Positions 34,652 through 43,027 of a stretch of 64,000 bases of DNA are shown here, in pieces (the stretch's first letter is position 1; each line of letters begins with the position of its first letter). Made by a program: the position numbers and the translations under genes. The notes beneath the pieces are model-generated. The model searched no databases, was not told the DNA's origin, and was given only the letters and a program-made list of their open reading frames with translations. Source of the stretch: Halococcus agarilyticus (GTDB taxonomy: Archaea; Halobacteriota; Halobacteria; Halobacteriales; Halococcaceae); contig NZ_BAFM01000014.1 of assembly GCF_000334895.1 (NCBI RefSeq), forward strand, positions 1-64,000. Direction: 5' to 3'.

Positions 34652-35800
34652 TCAGTCGCGGAGTTCGCGCGCGATGACGTTCTTCTGGATCTCGCTCGTG
34701 CCCTCGTAGATCGTGGTGATCTTGGCGTCGCGGTAGAGCCGCTCGACGCCGCCCTCCGTGGTGTAGCCGTAGCCACCGTGGATCTGGATCGCCTCGTTCG
34801 CCACCGACACCGCGGTCTCGCCCGCGAAGAGCTTCGCCATGCTCGCGGCCTCACGGTGGTCCTCGCCGGCGTCCGCCCGTCGCGCCGCATCGCGGGTCAG
34901 AAGTCGTGCGGCCTGGGTCTCGGTGCGCATCTCCGCGAGCTTGTGCTGGATGGTCTGGATCTCGCCGATCGCGTCGCCGAACTGCTCGCGCTCTGCGGCG
35001 TACGCGAGCGACTCGTCGAGGGCGTGCTGGGCGAGGCCAACGGCCTGGGAGGCGATGGCGACCCGCCCGCCGGTCAGGATCGAGAGCGCCGCCGACAGCC
35101 CCCGTCCCTCCTCGGTCAGCCGGTTTTCCGCCGGAACCCGGACGTCGTCGAACTCGAGGCTGGTGGTGTCGCTCGCACGCAGCCCGAGCTTGTCCTCGCT
35201 CTTGCCGACCGAGAGACCCTCCACGTCCTTCGGGACGACGAACTGCGTGATCGAGTCGGGGTCGTCGCGGTCGGTTCGCGCGAACAGGATCACCACCCCG
35301 GAGCGCTCGCCGTTGGTGATCCACTGCTTGGTGCCGTTGATGACGTACTCGTCGCCAGGGTCCCCGCCAGCACCTTCGACGCGCCTGGCCTCGGTGGTCA
35401 TCGCGGCGGGGTTCGAGCCGGCGTGCGGTTCCGAGAGCGCGAACGCGCCGACGGGCCGGCCGTCGACCATCTCCGGGAGCCACCGCTCGCGCTGGTCCTC
35501 GTCGCCGAACTCCGCGATGCAGGAGGTGGCGAGACAGTGGACCGAGAGCGCGGTCGCCACCGCCAGCATCCCACCCGCGAGCTCCTCGTTCACGAGGCTG
35601 TAGGTGAACGTGTCGGCGTCGAACCCGTCGTACTCTTCTGGTACTGTGAGCCCCGTCAGATCGAGGTCGGCGAGCCCGTTCCATACTTCTTCGGGGAACG
35701 CCTCCTCGCGGTCGGCCCGCTCGGCTTCCGGCCTGATCTCCTCGCGCGCGAACTCTCGGACCACGTCCCGGATCGCGCGCTGTTCGTCGGTGAGATTCAT
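34652..35800 (-). CDS. Acyl-CoA dehydrogenase (paralogue 2)
   Basis: 382 residues. FAD enzyme of beta-oxidation-type pathways. Seen: [79 protein letters not shown] and catalytic Glu366 in YEGTSEIQ. The ASDT segment is typical of short-chain (butyryl-type) enzymes. Start at ATG 35800 (MNLTDEQRAIRD). Close in length and motifs to paralogue 1 at 3388 but clearly different in sequence. Confidence 0.93.
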   Translation of the reverse strand: MNLTDEQRAIRDVVREFAREEIRPEAERADREEAFPEEVWNGLADLDLTGLTVPEEYDGFDADTFTYSLVNEELAGGMLAVATALSVHCLATSCIAEFGDEDQRERWLPEMVDGRPVGAFALSEPHAGSNPAAMTTEARRVEGAGGDPGDEYVINGTKQWITNGERSGVVILFARTDRDDPDSITQFVVPKDVEGLSVGKSEDKLGLRASDTTSLEFDDVRVPAENRLTEEGRGLSAALSILTGGRVAIASQAVGLAQHALDESLAYAAEREQFGDAIGEIQTIQHKLAEMRTETQAARLLTRDAARRADAGEDHREAASMAKLFAGETAVSVANEAIQIHGGYGYTTEGGVERLYRDAKITTIYEGTSEIQKNVIARELRD

Positions 35801-35897
35801 ACCTGCTGGACGGCGGCGACGGGCAAAAATTACCCGTTCCGCGAACCGGCTGTCCGCTGGCACCCCGTCAGCGCCGTCCATCGACTCCGCCGCCGAC

Positions 35898-36407
35898 TCA
35901 CTCCTCGACGAGGGTGACGTCGAGGCGCTCTTCGAGCGCGCTGACGAGCGATCCGCCGACGTCCGCCCGCGCCGCTCTGCCCTCCTCGACTGCACGGAGC
36001 TCCTCGATCGGGGCGTCGAGGTCGTCCGCGAGCGCCTCGACGGAGAGGTCGGCGTCCTCGCGCGCCCGTTTCGCCCGATCGCCGTAGTCGGAGACGAGGT
36101 ACGGGAGCTGGTCCCGATCGTAGTTGGTGCCCTCGCGCTCCCACCGCGAGGAGTCACCGCCGGTGTCGGTGAACGTCGCGGTGTTCTTGGCCGCGCGTTG
36201 TCGGCGGTCGCGATCCTGATCGGCGTCACGACCGCCGCTGGGTTTCGATCCACCGCGATCGTCGGTTTCGCCGTGATCGAGGCAGTTCGGGCAGAGATCG
36301 AGCTCCGCGCCCGCGACGGTCGCCGACGTGAGATCCGCGTCGTGCGCACCACAGAGTTCGCAGCTCTCCCCGTCGCCGGAAGCGTCCCCGGTGGAGTATT
36401 TCGCCAT
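35898..36407 (-). CDS. Archaeal multiprotein bridging factor aMBF1
   Basis: 169 residues. N-terminal zinc ribbon with C16-x2-C19 and C39-x2-C42 (CELCG ... CPNC), an acidic/charged linker of about 50 residues including DRDRRQRAA, and a C-terminal Cro-type HTH (DYGDRAKRAREDADLSVEALADDLDAP, key helices only). This is the archaeal MBF1 arrangement. aMBF1 binds ribosomal subunits and may link translation with transcription factors. The start ATG 36407 gives MAKYSTGD. Confidence 0.9.
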   Translation of the reverse strand: MAKYSTGDASGDGESCELCGAHDADLTSATVAGAELDLCPNCLDHGETDDRGGSKPSGGRDADQDRDRRQRAAKNTATFTDTGGDSSRWEREGTNYDRDQLPYLVSDYGDRAKRAREDADLSVEALADDLDAPIEELRAVEEGRAARADVGGSLVSALEERLDVTLVEE

Positions 36408-36502
36408 GGCTCGTCTTGACGCGCCGCGGGTATAACGGCCCGGCCCGAGTGACGCCGGCGGCTGGTGGCAGCCGGCCGGTGATGGCCGGGGTGGAACGGG
36501 GG

Positions 36503-37345
36503 CTACGAGCCCGCCGTCGAGAGCATGCTCCCGGCGACGCTCACGAGCTCGTCGGTGTCGGCCTCGCGGAGGCGCTCGTCGCCGAGCAGGAGGCGCAGGC
36601 GTGGCCGCCCCACGTCGATCGGCACCTTCTCGGTGTCGATCAGGCCGCCCTCTTCGAGGGTGGCCTTCTTGCGCGAGAACGTCGCGCGGCTGGCGACCCC
36701 GACGTCCTCGCCCCACGTGCTGATGTCGTAGAGCAGCTGTTCGTTCTTCGCCGCGGCGAGCAGGCTGACGACCACTTCGTCGACCTCGCTGTCGCCGTTG
36801 TTCCGTTCCGTGCCGAGCGCGGTACGCATCTGCTCGAAGTCAGCCCGAACGTCGGGGCCGAACTCGCCGTCGAGCGTCTCGCGGACGCGCGAGAGCGGCG
36901 GCGTCCGGAGCCTGAACGCGTCGGCCCGGTCCCACCGCTCCGTGTACTCGCCCCGCGCGGCCTCGACGAACGTCTCGTCGCGAGTGACGAGCCCGGCGGC
37001 CTGGTCGTCGGTCGGGATCACCGCAACGACCGCGTCCTCGGTGCACAGTAGCGGGCCATCGAGTTGCTCGTCCGTCGTGCGAAGCGAGAGGACGTCGGCC
37101 ACCACGAGGTCGGCGGCGGTCCCCGCCACGGTGAAATCGCTCGTGACCGTCTTGAGCACCGGTCCGGTCGCGAGGAGCCGGACGGACGGTGGGTCGTCGG
37201 CCTCCGCGAGCACGTCGAGTAGCGCCTCGACCCCGCTGGCCGAAAAGCCCATCGCGATGACGTCACCGGTCGGGTCGCCGAGCACCGCCCGACAGACGTC
37301 CGATACGTTTTGTTCGATCAGATCGCCGTCCGTTGTGCGACTCAT
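36503..37345 (-). CDS. TbsP-like/DUF5821 haloarchaeal transcriptional regulator
   Basis: 280 residues. The N-terminal 190 residues form a mixed alpha/beta domain (VIAMGFSASGVEALLDVL, LLATGPVLKTV, VAVIPTDDQAAGLVT), followed by a winged HTH at about 195-250 (EVVVSLLAAAKNEQLLYDIS then VASRATFSRKKATLEEGGLIDTEKV, key helix SRATFSRKK). This is the arrangement I recall for haloarchaeal DUF5821/TbsP, which co-regulates gluconeogenic genes with TrmB. Assignment is from memory. Divergent from the gene at 37609. Confidence 0.6.
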   Translation of the reverse strand: MSRTTDGDLIEQNVSDVCRAVLGDPTGDVIAMGFSASGVEALLDVLAEADDPPSVRLLATGPVLKTVTSDFTVAGTAADLVVADVLSLRTTDEQLDGPLLCTEDAVVAVIPTDDQAAGLVTRDETFVEAARGEYTERWDRADAFRLRTPPLSRVRETLDGEFGPDVRADFEQMRTALGTERNNGDSEVDEVVVSLLAAAKNEQLLYDISTWGEDVGVASRATFSRKKATLEEGGLIDTEKVPIDVGRPRLRLLLGDERLREADTDELVSVAGSMLSTAGS

Positions 37346-37608
37346 GTGGATACCACAACGAGTTCGAGGTACGTAACAAAACCGGCTAGACACCTAGATT
37401 ATTGTCAACCGTGGGTAAATATGGCTCGGCGAGGGATCGATCGGCAGGATGCAGTGACGGCGCTCGGCTCCCGACGATGCGGACGGCGATCCCGTGTCGG
37501 CGACGGTGGATCGCGGATCGGGACGGCGGAGGACACCGGCAGCAGGAGTCGGTGTCCGGTGAACCCGCCGACGAAACGGCTTTAGGCGGGCCGGGCCTGC
37601 GCTCTCGC

Positions 37609-38058
37609 GTGACCCAGGTCTGTATCGTCGGCGCGCCGGACGTGGCGGTGCGCTACGAGCTGCTCTCCCGGGAGACCGCCCGCGAGGCGCTCTCGACGTA
37701 CGACCTGCGCGAGCCCCACGCGAACACGCTCGCACTCGATACGGTGAGTCTCGGTGCGGCGGTATCGCTGCTCAACGATCTCAACTGGTATCTCGTCCGC
37801 TTTGCGAGCGACGCGCTCGTGCTCGATCCCTCGATCGACGAGTTCGAGTGGCTCTCGCGGGACCTCGCGACGGCGGTGCGCGACGAGCGGATCGCTCCCG
37901 ACGAGACCGGGGAGAACTGCAAGATCTACGGCGTGAGCGACGACGAACTCGTCGAGCCGATGTACGCCGTCCGCACGAACGGCCTCCCGGAGTACGACCT
38001 CCGCGAGGTCGACGACACACTCGTCGTCCGGATCACGAACGAGGAGTTCGGCGGCTGA
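37609..38058 (+). CDS. Conserved haloarchaeal protein, DUF5804-like
   Basis: 149 residues from GTG 37609 (VTQVCIVGAPDVAVRYELLS). Conserved-looking centre TVSLGAAVSLLNDLNWYLVRFA, then IDEFEWLSRDLATAVRD and ENCKIYGV. I associate this with DUF5804 of haloarchaea; name from memory. Soluble, function unknown. An in-frame ATG at 37402 would add 69 residues of basic, low-quality sequence and is rejected. Confidence 0.65.
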   Translation: MTQVCIVGAPDVAVRYELLSRETAREALSTYDLREPHANTLALDTVSLGAAVSLLNDLNWYLVRFASDALVLDPSIDEFEWLSRDLATAVRDERIAPDETGENCKIYGVSDDELVEPMYAVRTNGLPEYDLREVDDTLVVRITNEEFGG

Positions 38059-38094
38059 GACGACGAGCAACGCGGCGGGTGAGCGACGGACCGA

Positions 38095-38727
38095 CTACGC
38101 GTCCGCCGTCGGGTGTTCGAGCGCCGTCTCGATCGGCTCGTCGCCCGCGAGGATCTCGAAGGTCTCGCCGTACGTCTCTTCTATATCGAGCGCGGCAACC
38201 AGCGTTCGGGCGACGTCCGCACGGGTGATCTCGCCCCGGTCGAGCTTTGCGGCCGCCCTGATCTCGCCGGTGGCGGGGTCGTCGGTCAGCGCGCCGGGTC
38301 TGACGATCGTGTACGTCAGCTCGCTCGCCTGGAGCCGCTCGTCGGCTTCCCGCTTGGCGATCAGGTAGTCTTCGAGTGCGTCGGGACTCGATTCGGGATC
38401 GTCGGCGTTCATCGCGCTCAACATCACGAACCGGTCGACGCCGTGCTCTTCGGCCGCCTCGATCATCCCGATTGCGCCGTCGCGGTCGACGCCCTCGACG
38501 TCCTCGCCGCTCGATCCCGCGGCGAAGACGATCGCATCGTGGCCCCGGACCGCATGGGAGACGTCCGCAGTGAGGTCCGCGACGACGGTCTCGGCGTCGT
38601 ACTCCGCCATATCGGATGCGTAGGAGTCGGTGCGGACCATCGCCGTGGCGTCGTGATCGCTCCCGTCGAGAACCGCCATGATCTGTTGACCGACCTTGCC
38701 GTGCGCGCCAGCGACGAGTACGTTCAT
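38095..38727 (-). CDS. NAD(P)-binding atypical SDR (NmrA/YwnB-like)
   Basis: 210 residues. Rossmann motif VAGAHGKVGQQI at 5-16 (GAxGxxG), FAAGSSGEDVEGVDRDG in the middle, YLIAKREADE holding the Lys-like helix and TIVRPGALTDDPATG as the substrate loop. Matches short atypical SDRs (SDR_a5 type), which often act as NAD(P)H sensors or ene-type reductases. The classical YxxxK site is altered (Y-L-I-A-K). Substrate unknown. Confidence 0.83.
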   Translation of the reverse strand: MNVLVAGAHGKVGQQIMAVLDGSDHDATAMVRTDSYASDMAEYDAETVVADLTADVSHAVRGHDAIVFAAGSSGEDVEGVDRDGAIGMIEAAEEHGVDRFVMLSAMNADDPESSPDALEDYLIAKREADERLQASELTYTIVRPGALTDDPATGEIRAAAKLDRGEITRADVARTLVAALDIEETYGETFEILAGDEPIETALEHPTADA

Positions 38728-38807
38728 AAGCGGTCAGAGGTACGGCGTGGACGCTGGTAAATGGCTTGTCCTCGATAGAGCGATCCCCCGGTGGAAAACG
38801 AGTTCCC

Positions 38808-39074
38808 TCAAACCGTGAGTTCGCCCTTGCGCTGGGTGACTGTGACGTCGTCGGCGTCGATCGCCTCGACGTCGAGATGCATCGGAATGAAGTTCCGGCG
38901 CTCGAAGTCCTCGGTCTCGTCTTCGGTGCCGACCGTACACCACAGCTGGACCTGGCTGGGGCCGTGCCACTCGCCCTGGCGGGAGATGCCGAAACAGACC
39001 AGCTCCTCGCCGTCGTGTTCGATGATCCCGCCCTTCCGGACGCCGGGATCGCCCTCGATGATGAGCCGCTTCAT
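38808..39074 (-). CDS. HAH_0734 family protein
   Basis: 88 residues: [24 protein letters not shown] start, then [36 protein letters not shown], and an all-beta end. This corresponds to a haloarchaeal family that I remember as HAH_0734; unknown function. Two cysteines, no membrane segment. Divergent from the ribosomal protein operon with 95 bases between. Confidence 0.7.
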   Translation of the reverse strand: MKRLIIEGDPGVRKGGIIEHDGEELVCFGISRQGEWHGPSQVQLWCTVGTEDETEDFERRNFIPMHLDVEAIDADDVTVTQRKGELTV

Positions 39075-39131
39075 GCCGAGACATCGCCCGACGGGAACCT
39101 AAGCGCTTCGGACCCGGCGCGACACCGAACG

Positions 39132-39139
39132 GGTTTTAC
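39132..39139 (+). promoter_or_regulatory. TATA-like element of L44e operon
   Basis: GGTTTTAC about 35 bases before the rpl44e ATG at 39170, consistent with a short leader. Weak, but the only AT-rich stretch in the 95-base divergent region. Confidence 0.4.
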
Positions 39140-39169
39140 CCTCCGATGCGCTACCGCCATCCAGTAACC

Positions 39170-39451
39170 ATGCAGATACCACGTCGGTTCAACACGTACT
39201 GCCCACACTGCAACGCTCACCACGAACACGAAGTCGAGAAGGTCCGCAGCGGTCGCGAGACCGGGATGAAATGGACCGATCGCCAGCGCGAGCGAGCGAC
39301 CTCCGTCATCGGCAACACCGGGAAGTTCTCGAAGGTGCCCGGTGGCGACAAGCCCACGAAGAAGACCAACCTCAAGTACCGGTGTAGCGACTGCGGCAAC
39401 GCCCACCTCCGTGAAGGATGGCGCGCCGGCCGCGTGGAGTTTCAGGAGTAA
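39170..39451 (+). CDS. rpl44e: 50S ribosomal protein L44e
   Basis: 93 residues from ATG 39170 ([14 protein letters not shown]). Zinc ribbon made by CPHC near residue 11 and CSDC near 75 ([11 protein letters not shown]). Binds 23S rRNA near the E site. An upstream in-frame ATG at 39146 is rejected, since L44e begins [11 protein letters not shown] in haloarchaea. First gene of the translation operon; the next start follows two bases after its stop. Confidence 0.96.
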   Translation: MQIPRRFNTYCPHCNAHHEHEVEKVRSGRETGMKWTDRQRERATSVIGNTGKFSKVPGGDKPTKKTNLKYRCSDCGNAHLREGWRAGRVEFQE

Positions 39452-39453
39452 TC

Positions 39454-39660
39454 ATGGCGGGGAACTTCTACTCCGTGCGCTGTCCGGACTGTGAGAACGA
39501 GCAGATCGTCTTCGGCAAGGCCGCGAGCACGGTGGCGTGTGCGGTCTGTGGCACGACGCTCGCCCACTCGACCGGCGGCGACGCGACCTTCGAGGGCGAG
39601 GTGATCGAGACCGTCGAGCGCCGCGACGCCGGCGGCGAGCTCGCGGACACTGGGACATGA
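39454..39660 (+). CDS. rps27e: 30S ribosomal protein S27e
   Basis: 68 residues, zinc ribbon C-P-D-C and C-A-V-C ([24 protein letters not shown]), followed by the T-G-G-D-A strand. Small-subunit protein. Spacing of two bases to rpl44e and an overlap of ATGA with the aIF2-alpha start show tight co-translation. Confidence 0.96.
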   Translation: MAGNFYSVRCPDCENEQIVFGKAASTVACAVCGTTLAHSTGGDATFEGEVIETVERRDAGGELADTGT

Positions 39661-40454
39661 ACTACAGCGGGTGGCCCGACCCCGGCGAGCTCGTGGTCGG
39701 GAAGATCGACGAGATCGCCGATTTCGGCGTGTTCGTCACCCTCTCGGAGTACGAGGAGAAACGCGGCCTGGTCCACGTCTCGGAGGTCGCCTCGGGCTGG
39801 ATCAAGAACGTCCGCGACCACGTGAGCCTCGATCAGACCGTGGTGGCCAAAGTTTTGGACGTCGACGAGTCGTCCCAGCAGATCGATCTCTCGCTCAAGG
39901 ACGTCAACGACCACCAGCGCTCGGAGACGATTCAGGACTGGAAGGCCGAACGGAAGGCCGACAACTGGATGGCGATCGCGTTCGGCGAGGACATCGCCGA
40001 CGAGCAGTACGCCACGGTCGCGAACGCCTTCCTCGCGGAGTTCGGCTCGCTGTACGCGGGCTTCGAGGAGGCGGCCATCCACGGCACCGAAGCGCTCGAC
40101 GGAACAGACCTCGACGACGACGAGATCGACGCCATCGTCGAGACCGCCCGCGAGAACGTCTCGGTCCCGTACGTGACCGTCAGCGGCTACGTCGACCTCA
40201 CCTGCGCCGAGAGCGCTGGCGTCGACGTCGTTCGGGAGGCGCTCGACGCCGCCGCGGGCAACGGGGAAGTGCCCGACGAGGTCGAACTCGACGTGACCTA
40301 CGTCGGCGCGCCCGAGTACCGCATCCGGGTCCAGGCACCCGACTACAAGACCGCTGAGAGCCAGCTCGAAGCCAGCGCCGAGCGCGCGTCGAGTGCGATC
40401 ACCGACCGCGGCACCGCGGAGTTCCACCGCGAACGCCGCAGCGACGACGAGTAG
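39657..40454 (+). CDS. Translation initiation factor aIF2 subunit alpha
   Basis: 265 residues. S1 RNA-binding domain at 8-82 ([39 protein letters not shown]), helical domain at about 90-170, and C-terminal alpha/beta domain ending near [22 protein letters not shown]. Part of the aIF2 trimer that brings Met-tRNAi to the 30S subunit. Start ATG overlaps the S27e stop (ATGA). Confidence 0.96.
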   Translation: MNYSGWPDPGELVVGKIDEIADFGVFVTLSEYEEKRGLVHVSEVASGWIKNVRDHVSLDQTVVAKVLDVDESSQQIDLSLKDVNDHQRSETIQDWKAERKADNWMAIAFGEDIADEQYATVANAFLAEFGSLYAGFEEAAIHGTEALDGTDLDDDEIDAIVETARENVSVPYVTVSGYVDLTCAESAGVDVVREALDAAAGNGEVPDEVELDVTYVGAPEYRIRVQAPDYKTAESQLEASAERASSAITDRGTAEFHRERRSDDE

Positions 40455-40464
40455 CGTCCGACGA

Positions 40465-40647
40465 ATGAAATCCTCCATTCTGGTGTGCGAGGCGTGGCGA
40501 TCGACTCACGACCGCCCGGTGTACACGCTTGCCGAAACCTGCCCCGAGTGCGGCGGCCAGGCGGTCAACAGCGCGCCAGCCCCCTACAACCCCGAGGACC
40601 CCCACGGCGAGTACCGACGTGCTCTTAAGCGCCGCGAGTCGGAATAG
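40465..40647 (+). CDS. nop10: H/ACA ribonucleoprotein protein Nop10
   Basis: 60 residues. MKSSILVCEAWRS start, ETCPECGGQAVNSAPAP zinc-binding hairpin, and PEDPHGEYRRALKRR basic tail. Component of the archaeal H/ACA RNP with Cbf5, Gar1 and L7Ae, which converts uridine to pseudouridine in rRNA. Ten bases after aIF2-alpha, as in other archaeal operons. Confidence 0.95.
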   Translation: MKSSILVCEAWRSTHDRPVYTLAETCPECGGQAVNSAPAPYNPEDPHGEYRRALKRRESE

Positions 40648-40650
40648 CCC

Positions 40651-41400
40651 ATGGACGAATTCGCCGTCGAAACGCTCGCCGAGCCGTCGCTCTCCGACCC
40701 GGTGTTGATCGAGGGACTTCCGGGCGTGGGCCACGTCGGCAAGCTCGCCGCCGAACACCTCCTCGAAGAGTTCGAGAGCGAACCGGTCCGCCGGCTCTAC
40801 TCCGAGCACTTCCCACCCCAGGTCAACATCGAGGACGGCCGCGCGCAGCTCGCGTGCGCCGAACTCCACGCCGTGACGGCTGACGACCGAGATCTCCTCG
40901 TGCTCACGGGCGATCACCAGCCCCAGGACTCGACCGGCCACTACCGCCTGACCGACCGCCTGCTCGATGTCGCGACCGAACTCGGGATCGGTCGGATCTT
41001 CGCGCTCGGCGGCGTTCCGACGGGCGAGCTGATCGACGAGTACGACGTCATCGGAGCCGCGACCGACGACGGTGTCATCGACGAGCTCGAAACCGCAGGC
41101 GTCGAGTTCCGCGAGGACCAGCCCGCCGGCGGCATCGTCGGCGTCTCCGGCCTGCTTCTCGGTCTCGGTGAGCGCCGCGACCTCGACGCGGCCTGTCTGA
41201 TGGGCGAGACCAGCGGCTACCTCGTCGATCCCAAGAGCGCGCGCGCCGTGCTCGAAATCCTCGAAGCAGCCATCGGGTTCGAAGTCGGATTCGATTCGCT
41301 CGAAGAGCGCGCCGACGAGATGGAGGAGGTCGTCCAGAAGATCCAGCAGATGGAGGGCGGCCAGCAGGCCACCGACGACAACCTTCGGTATATCGGCTGA
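40651..41400 (+). CDS. PAC2 family protein (proteasome-assembly-chaperone-like)
   Basis: 249 residues. PVLIEGLPGVGHVGKLAAEHL at the N-terminus, LVLTGDHQPQD, RIFALGGVPTGEL, and GGIVGVSGLLLGLGERRDL in the middle; C-terminal coiled coil ending VVQKIQQMEGGQQ. Archaeal PAC2 (PbaB/PbaA-related) proteins help proteasome assembly or carry out ATP-independent chaperone roles. Three bases after Nop10, last gene of the operon, followed by a T-tract and repeat copy C. Confidence 0.92.
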   Translation: MDEFAVETLAEPSLSDPVLIEGLPGVGHVGKLAAEHLLEEFESEPVRRLYSEHFPPQVNIEDGRAQLACAELHAVTADDRDLLVLTGDHQPQDSTGHYRLTDRLLDVATELGIGRIFALGGVPTGELIDEYDVIGAATDDGVIDELETAGVEFREDQPAGGIVGVSGLLLGLGERRDLDAACLMGETSGYLVDPKSARAVLEILEAAIGFEVGFDSLEERADEMEEVVQKIQQMEGGQQATDDNLRYIG

Positions 41401-41714
41401 AGCCCCACTTTTTTACTTCGGGGGTTCGCGCGCTCGCTCCGCTCGCGCGCTCAACCCCTCGCAAAAATGTCGATCAAAAACACCCGCTCGCTCGGCCTCC
41501 GGCCTCGCTCACGGTAGAGCTGCTGGCGCTCTCCGCCACCACACAGCACCGCCCGAGCCCTCGCGCTCCCTCCGGTCGCGCTCGCCCTCGACCCGCCGAG
41601 GCCCGCACCGCCACCGCACAACAAACGCCGAAGCCCTCCGGCGCTCGCTTCGCTCGCGCCGTCGCCCTTCATCCGCCAGGCTCGCACCGCCACCGCACCG
41701 CTGCCGCAACCGCC
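41401..41714 (+). repeat. Modular 3'-flank repeat, copy C (behind PAC2 gene)
   Basis: 314 bases without a gene, between convergent genes. Order: CCCCAC then six T, fold-back arms GGGGTT (41421-41426) and AACCCC (41453-41458) around a GCGCGC palindrome, GCAAAAAT linker, then a block from about 41475 to 41680 similar but diverged from the A/B block (shared stretches include ACACCCGCTCGCTC, CACAGCACCGCCCGAGCCCT and CGCCGTCGCCCTTCATCC), ending CCAGG then GCACCGCCACCGC. Confidence 0.75.
41409..41414 (+). terminator. T-tract terminator of translation/PAC2 operon
   Basis: Six T, eight bases after the PAC2 stop codon, in the sequence CCCACTTTTTTAC shared with 27665-27677. Confidence 0.6.
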
Positions 41715-42449
41715 TCAGTCCTCGTTTCGAGCGCGCTCGATCCGCCCTTCGGCCTGGCGAAACAGTCCCCGAAGCGTCGTGACCTCCCGACCGGTGGGGT
41801 GGGCACGCCCGAGCAGCCGCCGGAGGAGGCGACCGGTCTTCGCGTGTTTTTCCTCGGGGTGGTCGATCGCGTCGAGGAACGAGTCGAACTGGCCGTACAG
41901 CCCTTCGAGCGCACGCTCGTCGGCCCGCTCGTGACGTTCGTCGGGATGCTGGCTGTCGTCGAGCGTCAGGTCGCGGAGCTCGTAGAGCGCGACCGTCGCG
42001 GCCTGGCCGAGGTTGAGGACGGGGTACTCGGGGCTCGCGGGGATCGAACAGACTTCGTCGATCCGCACGATCTCCTCGTTCGATAATCCCGTACTCTCTC
42101 GGCCGAACACCAGCGCGACATCGGTCTCGATTCCGGCGAGGTGTTCGCGAAGCTCTGCGGGCGTCTTGAACGGATAGCGGACGTGCTTTCGCCCGTCGCG
42201 GTTCGTGGTCGCGGTGAAACCGATCGTATAGAAGTCGGTGACGAGCGACTCGAAGCTCACGACGTCGTGGTTCGGGAGGACGTCCTCGCGGGCGTGGCCG
42301 GCGAAGCCGTACGCCTCGCCGTCGGGGTCGAGTTCCGGTGGATCGACCAGTTTCAGATCACTGAACCCGAAGTTCTTCATCGCCCGCGCGATCGTCCCGA
42401 CGTTGCCCGGCGTCTGGGGATCGACGACGGCGACCACAGGTTGGGCCAT
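41715..42449 (-). CDS. SPOUT-family tRNA/rRNA 2'-O-methyltransferase (TrmJ-like)
   Basis: 244 residues. SPOUT knot motifs: motif 1 VDPQTPGNVGTIARAMKNFG at 9-28 (Asn/Arg for catalysis), motif 2 VALVFGRESTGLSNEE, motif 3 PEYPVLNLGQAATVALYEL. A C-terminal extension of about 75 residues has helices that, in TrmJ, aid dimerisation. Haloarchaeal TrmJ methylates C32 of tRNA; this is a family assignment. Its ATG shares a base with the upstream stop codon (TGATG), so it is coupled to the gene at 42946. Confidence 0.9.
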   Translation of the reverse strand: MAQPVVAVVDPQTPGNVGTIARAMKNFGFSDLKLVDPPELDPDGEAYGFAGHAREDVLPNHDVVSFESLVTDFYTIGFTATTNRDGRKHVRYPFKTPAELREHLAGIETDVALVFGRESTGLSNEEIVRIDEVCSIPASPEYPVLNLGQAATVALYELRDLTLDDSQHPDERHERADERALEGLYGQFDSFLDAIDHPEEKHAKTGRLLRRLLGRAHPTGREVTTLRGLFRQAEGRIERARNED

Positions 42450-42946
42450 CAGTCGATGTCGAGATTGTCGAGGTCGACCGTGTTCGCCTCCCGTTCGGCT
42501 TCGGCGGCCGAGGTGGTGCTCGATACCTGGGGCACCGCGGTCGGATCGGTGTCGACGTGTTCGACGCTCTCGTACTCCTCCGGCGCGCGACCGCCATCGA
42601 GAAACCACTCGTGGAAGGCGTCCTGGAGTTCGGGCTCGCCGCGGTGCTCACTGCCACCTTCCTCGCGATACCAGTAGAGGAAGTCGGGTTCGTGGACGTC
42701 ACAGACCACGACCTCGCTCAGGGGCTCGCCGTACACCGCCGCAGCCACGTTGCACGCATCGAGGTTCTCGTCGCCGTGGAGCAGCCAGCAGGCGTGACAC
42801 GGCGACCCGATCACCTCCCGGAGCCGAGCCACACGCTGGCGGGTCTCGGGGTCCATCGCGTCGATCGCCATGATCTCGCCGTCGTCGGTGAACACCGCCG
42901 ACTCGTCGAACCGCCAGCCCCGCAGCCCGATGCTTACCTTGCCCAT
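42449..42946 (-). CDS. Conserved haloarchaeal protein with CxxC motif
   Basis: 165 residues from ATG 42946 (MGKVSIGLRGWRFDE). Middle region: SPCHACWLLHGDENLDACNVAAAVYGEPL (CxxC near residue 50, and a third Cys), then VVVCDVHEPDFLYWYREEGGSEH. C-terminal 50 residues are acidic. The cysteines could bind metal. Translationally coupled to the SPOUT methyltransferase, suggesting an RNA-modification or partner role, but no activity can be named. Confidence 0.65.
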   Translation of the reverse strand: MGKVSIGLRGWRFDESAVFTDDGEIMAIDAMDPETRQRVARLREVIGSPCHACWLLHGDENLDACNVAAAVYGEPLSEVVVCDVHEPDFLYWYREEGGSEHRGEPELQDAFHEWFLDGGRAPEEYESVEHVDTDPTAVPQVSSTTSAAEAEREANTVDLDNLDID

Positions 42947-43027
42947 ACTCGAACGAGTCGACTCGTGCCTAAAAGTCGCGCGTCTGTGGAACGGGCCGCT
43001 TTTGGCTCCGGAACCCCCGTATCCACC

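Noticed and set aside
37402-37608. Upstream ATG extension of the DUF5804-like gene
   Set aside because: The added 69 residues are Arg/Gly-rich and do not look like a haloarchaeal protein; the GTG at 37609 gives a clean start.
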